Shown here: positions 51,617-60,676 of the stretch, piece after piece
How the letters are laid out: each line of letters opens with the position of its first letter
Position numbering within the stretch: position 1 is the stretch's first letter
Source of the DNA: Nitrososphaerota archaeon
GTDB taxonomy: Archaea > Thermoproteota > Nitrososphaeria > Nitrososphaerales > Nitrososphaeraceae
Assembly: GCA_005877075.1 (NCBI GenBank)
Contig: VBPX01000041.1
Location: 38,312 to 102,311 of the forward strand
Length of the DNA stretch: 64,000 bases
Direction: 5' to 3'
Program-made: the position numbers and the translations under genes
The notes under the pieces: model-generated
What the model saw: only the letters and a program-made list of their open reading frames with translations
What the model was told of the DNA's origin: nothing
Database searches by the model: none

Positions 51617-51642
51617 GTCTAAAAACGGGTCCTTTTTTAGAC
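51617..51642. repeat. Inverted repeat GTCTAAAAA-N8-TTTTTAGAC upstream of the serine recombinase
   Basis: Perfect 9-bp arms at 51617-51625 and 51634-51642. Confidence 0.9.
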
Positions 51643-52000
51643 GATTACAAATACAATGAAAAATGACGATTTTCGTATCTTATTTGATTTTTAATTGCTA
51701 GGAAATATCTATTAGTTTTTTGACTTTTTGACTGTTTTATCTATGGTAATACATTGAAAAACACTGATTTATACTAGTATTTTGATAGTCGTCGGCGATA
51801 ATTGTAATGATGGAATGTTTGGATATCAAGCGGCAGTGAATATGAACAAGGATACGTAATTATCTCTAAAAGTTAATTCTAGTTTTTTTCATTTAATAAC
51901 ACAAAAGACAGTTAATTTAATATGTTCAATTTTAATCTGTAAATTTGAATCTAGATCCTTAATTATGAAATTTTCTTGGTTAGCTAATTAAAGATTAATT

Positions 52001-53008
52001 ATGGGTTCCCGCGAAGAATTAATAATGCAAGAGTTCGAATTTATAGAATCTTGTTTGAAGAAGGTAATTAATGGAGATACTATCTCCTTCGAAGAGGCAG
52101 AAAAATTAATTTCGACTCAAAATGTGATCAAACTTGCAGACTCTGCTAATTTTATTACTAAAAAATTTAATGATGAGAATGTCGACGTTGAATCTCTAAT
52201 AAACGCCAAATCAGGTAATTGTCCAGAAGATTGTTCTTTTTGTGCGCAATCCACCTTTTATGAAACCGGGATAACAAAATATCCGCTCTTACCTGATGAA
52301 ACAATTGTTGAAAAAGCCATGGAAGCCCAATTGAATGGCGCAAATAGTTTCTGCCTTGTCTGTGCATATAGAGAACCCTCAGAAAACGATTTTAAAAAAA
52401 TTTGCAGAATAATACAAAAATTAAGACAACAAGTACGAATAGGCATTAATGTTTCACTTGGTTTTATGACTCAAGAAAGGGCACAAAGACTAAAGTTATT
52501 GGGGGTTAAAAGGTATAATCATAATCTAGAAGCAAGTCAAAGTTTCTTTTCAACGATTTGTAAAACACATGATTTTTCTGATAGAATTAATACGGCAAGA
52601 ATTGTGAAGGAAGCAGGACTTGAACTTTGTTGTGGAGGAATTATTGGAATGGGTGAAACTGCAACACAACGAATAGAATTGGCATTCTCTATTTCATCCC
52701 TTGACCCAGACGAAGTTCCAATAAACATCTTAATTCCAAGGAAAGGAACCCCAAAGGAATTAGAAAAGGCTTCGATTCGACCACTTGATATAATTAGGAC
52801 AATAGCTGCGTGGAGATTTATCATGCCAAAAACCATATTAAAAATTGCAGGGGGAAGAGAAGTTTATTTTACTGATGGGGGTAAACTTGCACTTCAGGCT
52901 GGTGCAAATGGAATCATCACCGGTGGGTATCTTACTACAAATGGAAATGAACCGAATGAAGATATCCAAATGATACAGGAAATTGGACTCGATTCAAAAA
53001 TTCATTAA
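52001..53008 (+). CDS. bioB: Biotin synthase
   Basis: Radical SAM motif GNCPEDCSFCAQS, YNHNLEAS. Confidence 0.95.
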   Translation: MGSREELIMQEFEFIESCLKKVINGDTISFEEAEKLISTQNVIKLADSANFITKKFNDENVDVESLINAKSGNCPEDCSFCAQSTFYETGITKYPLLPDETIVEKAMEAQLNGANSFCLVCAYREPSENDFKKICRIIQKLRQQVRIGINVSLGFMTQERAQRLKLLGVKRYNHNLEASQSFFSTICKTHDFSDRINTARIVKEAGLELCCGGIIGMGETATQRIELAFSISSLDPDEVPINILIPRKGTPKELEKASIRPLDIIRTIAAWRFIMPKTILKIAGGREVYFTDGGKLALQAGANGIITGGYLTTNGNEPNEDIQMIQEIGLDSKIH

Positions 53009-54143
53009 ATCAGATATTAATGAACTGAAAAAAGAAAATCTTTATAGAAGATTAAGAATTGTAGAAAATCAACGTGGATCTATAATAGTTGACAATAGAA
53101 AAATAATTAATTTTAATTCCAATGATTATCTTGGATTAGCTTCAGATAAAGAAGTAATAAAGAATACTTTAAAAAAATTTCACGAAATTTCTCAATGCAG
53201 TTCCAGGCTCGTTGGAGGAAATAACACAAGCATTTTAAAATTGGAAGAAGGTTTGTCTAAACACAGAAGAACCGAGTCTTCCCTGGTGTATACAACTGGA
53301 TATTCTGCTGTATTAGGTGTCATAAGCGCCTTGGCAGATCGCAATACAACAATCTTTAGTGATGAGCTAAATCATGCAAGCATTATTGATGGTTGTCGAC
53401 TGAGTAACGCCAAAGTAAAGATATTTCGTCACAATGATCTGGAACATCTTTTAGAAAAACTAAAGGATACAAAAGGTAAGAATATTCTTGTAACCGAGGG
53501 AATTTTTAGCATAGAAGGCGATATGTCAAACTTGAAATCAATCTGCAATTTGGCTAAACAGTTTGGGGTATTTGTTATTGTGGATGATGCTCACGGAGAC
53601 TTTGTTTTTGGAAAAAATGGTTCTGGTACTCCATCGCAATTAAATGTCAACAATTTGGTTGATATCCACATCAGTAGTCTAAGTAAGGGACTAGGTTGCT
53701 TTGGAGGATACGTTGCTTGTTCCAACCTGGTCAGAGAATATCTCATAAACAAATCAAAACAGTTCATATTTACTTCTGCTCTTCCAACTCATCTTTGCAT
53801 TTCTGCACTTAGCGCAATTGGAATTGCAAAAAATGGAATTTTGCAAAAAAAACTATTTACAAATGTAAAGATGTTCCACAATGGTTTAAGAAAACTAGGA
53901 TTTGATATAGGAAATACATGCAGTCAAATAATTCCGATACACATTGGTTCAGAATCCATAGCCATTAAATTCGCCACTGCATTGATAAAAAAAGGAATAT
54001 TTGTCCATCCAATGAGATTTCCTACTGTCAAGAAAGGTGATGCGTTATTGAGAATATCGCTAAGTGCTTCACATAGGAAAGAACATTTGATTTATACGTT
54101 AGATGAGCTGGAGCATATGGGCCAGAAATATAAAGTCATATGA
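52983..54143 (+). CDS. bioF: 8-amino-7-oxononanoate synthase (TTG start)
   Basis: NFNSNDYLGLA, CSSRLVGGN, DDAHGDFVFGKNG, SSLSKGLGCFGGY. Confidence 0.93.
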   Translation: MDSIQKFIKSDINELKKENLYRRLRIVENQRGSIIVDNRKIINFNSNDYLGLASDKEVIKNTLKKFHEISQCSSRLVGGNNTSILKLEEGLSKHRRTESSLVYTTGYSAVLGVISALADRNTTIFSDELNHASIIDGCRLSNAKVKIFRHNDLEHLLEKLKDTKGKNILVTEGIFSIEGDMSNLKSICNLAKQFGVFVIVDDAHGDFVFGKNGSGTPSQLNVNNLVDIHISSLSKGLGCFGGYVACSNLVREYLINKSKQFIFTSALPTHLCISALSAIGIAKNGILQKKLFTNVKMFHNGLRKLGFDIGNTCSQIIPIHIGSESIAIKFATALIKKGIFVHPMRFPTVKKGDALLRISLSASHRKEHLIYTLDELEHMGQKYKVI

Positions 54144-54387
54144 TTCTTTTAGTAGGATTATTAGCATTTTTTAATTACAAACAGATTAGGAAATTCATAC
54201 ATTTTTCAACTTAGGAAGCAATTAGAACTTAAATTTGAGTTGTTACTATTTTGCAGCCGCTAGTTTATTCAATTTATCATGTAAGATTTGGTAGAATCAA
54301 ACTTGACTAAACGAGTATTCTTATTATATTGTTTCACAATTCGAATTTAGAAATATTTATTTAATATATAATTAAGATAATTAATAG

Positions 54388-54726
54388 ATGATAGAAAAAG
54401 AATTAAAGTTTAGGCTTGTGGCATCGGAACGCCAGTTCAGGGAAATAAAGTATTATTTCTCTCTTCTCCATGCAGATTCAATAGTTTCAGGACTAAAATT
54501 TGCCTATAATAGACAAAAAGCTCGTGAAGGCGGATACTTGATGTTAGGAAGAAAAAGTCTTGTAAAAAAGGAAACTAGCATGTTAACAAAAGAACAAGCC
54601 AAGTGGAGACTTACAAATTGGAAGTCCATGATAAAGACTTATAGAAATAAGGGTTACAGTTATCCGACTATCAGTAGAATAAAAAAAGATATTAAGTTAA
54701 TTGCTAAAGGTAGCAACAAAAAATAA
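54388..54726 (+). CDS. Hypothetical basic protein (112 aa)
   Basis: Intact ORF convergent with the cdvB-like gene. Confidence 0.6.
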   Translation: MIEKELKFRLVASERQFREIKYYFSLLHADSIVSGLKFAYNRQKAREGGYLMLGRKSLVKKETSMLTKEQAKWRLTNWKSMIKTYRNKGYSYPTISRIKKDIKLIAKGSNKK

Positions 54727-54730
54727 GAAT

Positions 54731-55378
54731 TTAGTAAGTTGATGGCTCTGCGTTTTTTTCATCAAGATCGATTGAAGAGAGATCGGGGAATTTCTCTTTC
54801 ATGCTTTGTTCTACTAGGGTAGTGGCTTCTTCAATGATACTTGTTGATTCCTCGTTCAATACCCTTCCATTATTGACTTCGTGTTTAGGTATTTGTGCAG
54901 AATCTGACAATATACCGCCCATAAGATCTGATATCTGAGAAAGCGAATGGTCGGCTTCAGGGACCATTGATGATAATCCCCCTTGTATGTTCTTTATTAC
55001 AGACATAGCTGGGGTTAACGTGACAACAACATCTCCCAATTCGGTTATGGTGTTTAACCGTAACTGTATTTGCTCTAATGCTAATTTAGCAGAATCAACC
55101 ATCTTATTCATCTTTCGAATTTGCGAAAGCTCATTTGAAAGTAATTTAGCATATTGTACTTCATGATTTTGGATAGAATGAACTATTCGTTTAAAAATAA
55201 GCTGATCCTTTTCTACAATCTTTGCAGAAATACTTTCTAATTTTGAAATTTGAAGTTCTAATCTCTTTTGGGCCTCCTCAATTCTTGGTTTTAAAGGAGG
55301 TTGTGACTTTATACTTTCCAAAAGCTTTACTGCCACATTGTCTGATTGGGATTTATTCCACCTATTTTTAAAGGACAT
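54731..55378 (-). CDS. CdvB / ESCRT-III (Snf7)-like cell division protein
   Basis: Helical, basic N-half and acidic C-half; RIEEAQKRLELQISKLESISAKIVEKDQLIFKRIVHSIQNHEVQYAKLLSNELSQIRKMNKMVDSAKLALEQIQLRLNTITELGDVVVTLTPAMSVIKNIQGGLSSMVPEAD. Confidence 0.88.
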   Translation of the reverse strand: MSFKNRWNKSQSDNVAVKLLESIKSQPPLKPRIEEAQKRLELQISKLESISAKIVEKDQLIFKRIVHSIQNHEVQYAKLLSNELSQIRKMNKMVDSAKLALEQIQLRLNTITELGDVVVTLTPAMSVIKNIQGGLSSMVPEADHSLSQISDLMGGILSDSAQIPKHEVNNGRVLNEESTSIIEEATTLVEQSMKEKFPDLSSIDLDEKNAEPSTY

Positions 55379-55483
55379 TATACATTTCCTCTAAAACCTA
55401 TTACCTTTTTTGTTTATAAGGTCAAATGTAACCCAGATGAATGTACCTTAAGTTACAAGGTAGCCATTGACATTGATTCTTGT

Positions 55484-55759
55484 TCACTTTTTAGATCCTT
55501 TGTCAAACATATGTAGTAGTTGTTTTACTGCACCATCCATGTCGTCCTCACGTACCTCGGGCGATAATCCATTCTTTAGAAGATTGTTTATCGTGTTGGA
55601 AATCTCTGAACTTATCTCATCAAAGCTATCAACATCATTAAACCCTTGTTGATAAAGTCTATTTAGTTTCATGGCATACATTCTGGTTTGGTCATTTATT
55701 GTGACTTTGTATACATTATTGTTCACTTTAATTTCTTGATTAGTCATAATGGCTTTCAA
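55484..55759 (-). CDS. Hypothetical small protein (91 aa; start may be ATG at about 55747)
   Basis: Intact ORF upstream of the cdvB-like gene on the same strand. Confidence 0.6.
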   Translation of the reverse strand: MKAIMTNQEIKVNNNVYKVTINDQTRMYAMKLNRLYQQGFNDVDSFDEISSEISNTINNLLKNGLSPEVREDDMDGAVKQLLHMFDKGSKK

Positions 55760-56018
55760 TGCAAATGACCATGTTCGTGTAAGAAAAAGGTTTTGGTGTT
55801 AGATTTTCTAAAGCGATTAATTTATTTAGTATACAAAACTCTGATTTAGACAACTAAAATTATCGAGATCAAAGTAAATTCGTAAATTTTATGAAAATGA
55901 AAATAATAGTTAATAAAACTGTGGCCATGCCGAAATGAATGTTCTGGAATTTACTGCACTTGTCTATGATTCACTAAAGACACTCCATCCACTGATGTTC
56001 TGTTTTCAATTATCAAAG

Positions 56019-56336
56019 TTATACTGACAATACGGACTTCAGTTTTTTGGTAACTTCTTCACCCTTAGTGGTGAGTGAATAGTATCTCACTGCCATTGGT
56101 CTTGTCTTTGAATAGGTTTTCAAACCATATTCACTAGTGACCAAACCGGACTCTTCTAGTTTAGATAAGTGAAATGAGATTATCTTCCTGTCAATTTTCA
56201 TCATTTTCTCAAGTTGACTTGCAAATGATTTTTTGGATTCAAGTCGAGTAAGAATTCTTAACCTAGTCGGATGTACCGCTGTGTATATTGTTTTATAGAC
56301 GTCGTTAACGTTGGCTTTAATGTTTTTTTTGTCCAA
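56019..56336 (-). CDS. Winged-helix (ArsR-like) transcriptional regulator
   Basis: HPTRLRILTRLESKKSFASQLEKMMKIDRKIISFHLSKLEESGLVTSEYGL. Confidence 0.85.
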   Translation of the reverse strand: MDKKNIKANVNDVYKTIYTAVHPTRLRILTRLESKKSFASQLEKMMKIDRKIISFHLSKLEESGLVTSEYGLKTYSKTRPMAVRYYSLTTKGEEVTKKLKSVLSV

Positions 56337-56574
56337 TTATCCTTAGTATATAATATCCCATGGTTTATTATATGTTTCTTATGATAACATGTTATCACAA
56401 ATAGAAGCTTATTATGTTATTACCTAATAGTAACCCTTTTATGGATACTACGTATCCGTGTATAAACTGGCGTACAAGTAATAATAAAAATTAACGATAC
56501 CAATATTGAATACAAATCACAATAATGACAAACAAAATACAGCACATTTTCGCCAAATTATTCTACAATAATAC

Positions 56575-56649
56575 AGGTCATGGTGGGATTTGGACCCACG
56601 GCCTAAGGTTTACAAAACCTTCGCTCTAACCGGGCTGAGCTACATGACC
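56575..56649 (-). tRNA. tRNA-Thr (TGT), intronless
   Basis: GGTCATG/CATGACC acceptor, anticodon arm AAGGT-TTTGTAA-ACCTT, T arm GTGGG-TCCAAAT-CCCAC. Confidence 0.95.
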
Positions 56650-56763
56650 GAGTGACAGAATTAAATTTTTTTTGTCGCATAATTAAAACTTTGTTAAATT
56701 CTTATTCCGTAGGAAAATGAAATGAATTTGAATACTTAAATTAATAGAATGTAGAAGAATGGC

Positions 56764-57033
56764 ATGGGAAGATATCTCGTTGTCGTTACAATAGAAAATA
56801 AAGAACAAGTAGGTGATCCGGAAGGGGAAACAATCAAAAAAGATCTGATTATCAGAAGCGGGTATTCAAACGTTGAATCAGTTAGATCTGCTAAATGCTA
56901 CAATATAATCATTAATACAAAAACAGAGAATGAAGCCAAAACACAAGTAACCAAACTTTGCGAAGAGTTGAGGATTTATAATCCTATTGTAAGCAATTGT
57001 TCAATAGGTCCAATTAGGAAAATGGCCAAGTAA
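56764..57033 (+). CDS. purS: Phosphoribosylformylglycinamidine synthase subunit PurS
   Basis: VVVTIENKEQVGDPEGETIKKDLIIRSGYSNVESVRSAKCYNI...NPIVSNCSI. Confidence 0.82.
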   Translation: MGRYLVVVTIENKEQVGDPEGETIKKDLIIRSGYSNVESVRSAKCYNIIINTKTENEAKTQVTKLCEELRIYNPIVSNCSIGPIRKMAK

Positions 57034-57084
57034 TTGAGATAACGAATCAATGGAGGGAGATAGAAATGAAAGTATCATCCAACG

Positions 57085-59004
57085 CTACATCCTTTCTAAA
57101 GGTGTAATGCCAATTAAAGATAGATTCATCTCAAGCATCAAACGTATAGCTTCAACCAAACAAATTCTTGTATTAGAGATATCGGCATTTTTCTCCTTTA
57201 ATATGGGTAGTTTTTCATAAAATAGATTGAAAATTGTTGCGAGATCATATGCATATTGTGCAATAAGCTTGGGTTCCATGTTTTTAATCGTATCCTCTAT
57301 TACAATTGAAAATTTAGAAAGATGTTTTATTAAGTGATATTCAATATCGTGTGAAAGATTGATTGCGTTACAGTCAAAAGATTTAATTCGAGATTTCTCT
57401 ATTAACCGACAGCAGCGGGCATATGCATATTGTAAATATGGTCCAGAATTTCCTTCCAAGCTCAAAGAATCAATCGTGTCAAATTTTATTTCTTTTTCTA
57501 AATCATTCTTTATCAAACTGTACCTCATTGCAGATATAGCTATCTCTTCAGAGGTTCCTTCAAGATCAGCTCCAGTAATTTCTGGATTCCGCTTTATAAT
57601 TTCCTCCTTGGCTTTACTATGTAAAGTATCCAGTACGTAATCAGCATCAACATAAATCCCTTTTCTTCCGGACATTTGCATAGATTTATTATTATTTTCT
57701 GCATTTATTCCTAACATGTTTGCTGTTCTACTCGAGAGTAATACAGGACCGTATGCTAGGTGTAAATACTCGTTTGACTTCTCAGTAATTTTATTCAAGA
57801 CTTCCTTAATTATTTTTTGTAATCTTGTTTGTCTGCTATCTATTACCGTAATAGAATTTTCTGCAGGAAAGAATATTGGATGTGTGTCATTTTCCAAATG
57901 ATCATTTGTAGTTATCCATAAGTTTGAGTCATCCCACTGGTTGGTAAAAACTTTATATTTAAATGGATCCTGAATTGTGCCAATCTTCAGTAACGCATAA
58001 GGTATATCTTTTGCTATATATGTGGCGGTATTATCACTTCTGACTATAATCTTGATTCCTTCGTCAACAGATTCAAAAATCCAGCACCCTATGTTCTTTC
58101 CCTCCGTTTCTTTCTTTATTATTCTTTGATCTCGTAATTTTTGAAACGTATTTTTCCATAAATCTGAATTCAAAATGTGCGATTCAAAATTGAGTAAATC
58201 GTAGTGAGCCTTAAGTCTCCAACAAGTTTTCAATTGATCATTAAGGACCTTAAGTGTTATTTCAGAGGCGAATGAACTGATCTCAGCATCGCCAGACTCT
58301 AATTTTTTTAACAATGTTTTTCTTTTTTCTACAAGTGATGGATCCTTCTCATAAAGTTCATTTACCTTTACATAAATTGCGTTACCACAATATGTATCAA
58401 ACTTCAAGTCCTTGTCTTCTGGAATTAATGGAAATTTAAGATATAGAAAACCAACTAGAATATCTGCCACTTGTAGCCCAGAATCATCAACATAATTCAA
58501 AACGGTAACATTGTGGTTTGTTTTCTTTAGAAGCCTATACAGTGTGTCTCCAATTGCAACGTTTCGCAGGTGCCCCACATGTAATGCTTTGTTAGGATTG
58601 ACGCTGGTGTGTTCTATTATTACTTTTCTACCATTACCGATATCAAGATAAGAAAAATCGTTTTGTAAAATTTCATTCAAGATTTCCTTTCCTATTAGGT
58701 CAAAGTTTGCCTTAAAATTGATATATCCACTCTCATGTGCTACCACAGATTTGACATATGGAGTTGATTCTAGTCTTTTCTTTTCGTCAAAATTATGAAT
58801 ATACTGTTCAATTAACATTGAGGCAATCTCATAAGGAGATTTTTCTAACTTTTTTATGAGCAGAAATGCAATATTACAACTTAAATCTCCAAAATCTTCT
58901 TTGGCTGGCTCGGTAAGACTATAACTTTCGCCCTGTAGGTTTAATTTTTCCAGTGCGAATTTTATTACTTCATCAGCCTGTTCAATAAATTTCTTAAAGC
59001 TCAT
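57085..59004 (-). CDS. argS: Arginyl-tRNA synthetase
   Basis: EHTSVNPNKALHVGHLRNVAIGDTL, MSGRKG. Confidence 0.95.
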   Translation of the reverse strand: MSFKKFIEQADEVIKFALEKLNLQGESYSLTEPAKEDFGDLSCNIAFLLIKKLEKSPYEIASMLIEQYIHNFDEKKRLESTPYVKSVVAHESGYINFKANFDLIGKEILNEILQNDFSYLDIGNGRKVIIEHTSVNPNKALHVGHLRNVAIGDTLYRLLKKTNHNVTVLNYVDDSGLQVADILVGFLYLKFPLIPEDKDLKFDTYCGNAIYVKVNELYEKDPSLVEKRKTLLKKLESGDAEISSFASEITLKVLNDQLKTCWRLKAHYDLLNFESHILNSDLWKNTFQKLRDQRIIKKETEGKNIGCWIFESVDEGIKIIVRSDNTATYIAKDIPYALLKIGTIQDPFKYKVFTNQWDDSNLWITTNDHLENDTHPIFFPAENSITVIDSRQTRLQKIIKEVLNKITEKSNEYLHLAYGPVLLSSRTANMLGINAENNNKSMQMSGRKGIYVDADYVLDTLHSKAKEEIIKRNPEITGADLEGTSEEIAISAMRYSLIKNDLEKEIKFDTIDSLSLEGNSGPYLQYAYARCCRLIEKSRIKSFDCNAINLSHDIEYHLIKHLSKFSIVIEDTIKNMEPKLIAQYAYDLATIFNLFYEKLPILKEKNADISNTRICLVEAIRLMLEMNLSLIGITPLERM

Positions 59005-59007
59005 TTC

Positions 59008-59718
59008 CTATCTTAGATAATTTAGACTCACGTAGTCAATAGCATCACACAATCCTACCCCCTCTTTCCCACTTACAACATGATCTGCTTTACTCTTTAC
59101 TACATCATCTGAGTGACCTAATGCAATACTCAATCCGCAAATTCCAAAAATCGGAACATCAGTTTCACTGTCACCTATCGCAACTACTTCTTTTGGTTCA
59201 ATATTAAGAAACTTTAATGCATGGTCTAGTCCCCTTCCTTTGTTAATCCCTATTTCATTAATATGAAATGCATATTTACTGTCGACTATATCGAGCTCTA
59301 ATTTTTTTTCTCTTAGTATTTTTCTTCCTTCCTCGATGTCAAAAGTCCTTTGCAATACTACCTCTGATAATCTTGGGAAGACTGGCTTGAAATCTACATT
59401 TGACAAATACTTTTTTAATATTTCATATCCTTTTAAACACAATTCCTTATTTCCAAGAATTGTATGATCTGCAAATCCTCTAGAAATCACCCCACCATTC
59501 TCACCAACCGCTATTCTGGTTATGCCCAAAAATACCGATAAAACAAAGGCTTCAACTGATGAACGGCCTGTTACAAAAAATACTCTGTACCCTATTTTTT
59601 CGAGAAATCGCATTTTTGCTATTGCAGGTAAATAGATCATCCCATTTCCGTTTTCAGTTAAAGTCCCATCAATATCTACTGCGAATGCTTTAATGGTTAG
59701 ATTTTTACCTGAATGCAT
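59008..59718 (-). CDS. HAD-family phosphatase (phosphoglycolate phosphatase-like)
   Basis: AVDIDGTLTENG, VAIGDSETDVPIF. Confidence 0.88.
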   Translation of the reverse strand: MHSGKNLTIKAFAVDIDGTLTENGNGMIYLPAIAKMRFLEKIGYRVFFVTGRSSVEAFVLSVFLGITRIAVGENGGVISRGFADHTILGNKELCLKGYEILKKYLSNVDFKPVFPRLSEVVLQRTFDIEEGRKILREKKLELDIVDSKYAFHINEIGINKGRGLDHALKFLNIEPKEVVAIGDSETDVPIFGICGLSIALGHSDDVVKSKADHVVSGKEGVGLCDAIDYVSLNYLR

Positions 59719-59859
59719 TTTCTGACCTATTGTGTTACGATTTGCGTATCATTAACTTTTCTAATATTTCTTGAGATGCAAATTTTTTCCTAATTCGGCT
59801 GGAGTCTTTTTTCTTGGCATTATTTACAATTAAATAATTAGCCACCGCAATATCGTATA

Positions 59860-59948
59860 GGGTCCGTGGCCCAGTCAGGAAAGGGTGCTGATTATCAAGC
59901 ATAGGCCTCCGAAGCCAGAGTTCATGGGATCGAAGCCCATCGGACCCG
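59860..59948 (+). tRNA. tRNA-Arg (CCG) with 14-nt intron inside the 5' anticodon stem
   Basis: GGGTCCG/CGGACCC acceptor; removing ATTATCAAGCATAG (59891-59904) restores CTGGC-CTCCGAA-GCCAG; T arm ATGGG-ATCGAAG-CCCAT. Confidence 0.9.
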
Positions 59949-60022
59949 TAATTACTTAGAATTTCATTAAAAATAATTGGAAATCCTTATATGAGTATAA
60001 TATTGACTCGTTTTACACTAGC

Positions 60023-60394
60023 ATGAGCACTGAACTAGTAGTTTTACGTGATTATGATAATCAATTGATGAATAGAAGAGAGTTACAAGTGATATTTAGA
60101 AATGTATCAGGAAATATAAAGAAGAATGAAGCAATTGAGACAATTTCAAAGGCAAATAAAGTAGATTCAAAAACAATAGTGCCAATTGAAATTAGATGCA
60201 ACAAGGGAAGTACTGATGTTAATGGCTTTTTTCATATTTACAAAAGTGAAGAAAGCGCAAAGGAAATTTTACCAAAATATCGATCAATGAGACTTTTAGA
60301 CAAATCAGAAAGAAAAAAAATCTTTGATGAAGCAAAGGCTCAAAAACTCAAAGAAAAGCAACAGACTTCAGAAAAAGGCAAGACAAAGAAATAG
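60023..60394 (+). CDS. rps24e: Ribosomal protein S24e
   Basis: DYDNQLMNRRELQVIF...KNEAIETISKANKVDSKTIVP. Confidence 0.88.
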   Translation: MSTELVVLRDYDNQLMNRRELQVIFRNVSGNIKKNEAIETISKANKVDSKTIVPIEIRCNKGSTDVNGFFHIYKSEESAKEILPKYRSMRLLDKSERKKIFDEAKAQKLKEKQQTSEKGKTKK

Positions 60395-60409
60395 GTGAGC
60401 GATTACATC

Positions 60410-60595
60410 ATGGCAGATAAAAAGAAAAAATCAGAATCGCAAATATATTCATTTTATGATATTTCTAAGGAAAAGGTAACACGAAAGAAAAGGGATTGTC
60501 CTAGGTGTGGGAAAGGTGTATTTATGGCAGAACATAAAGACAGAAGTACTTGTGGCAAGTGTGGATTCACAGAATTCAAGCAAAAAACAAAATAA
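60410..60595 (+). CDS. rps27ae: Ribosomal protein S27ae (start likely ATG 60410)
   Basis: YSFYDISKEKVTRKKRDCPRCGKGVFMAEHKDRSTCGKCGFTEF. Confidence 0.92.
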   Translation: MADKKKKSESQIYSFYDISKEKVTRKKRDCPRCGKGVFMAEHKDRSTCGKCGFTEFKQKTK

Positions 60596-60676
60596 AATCG
60601 TCATTAATTTCAGCTTACAGTTAATTTAGAAATTTTAGAGTTAAAACTCTGATTCATCTCTGAGATTAGTCACAAT

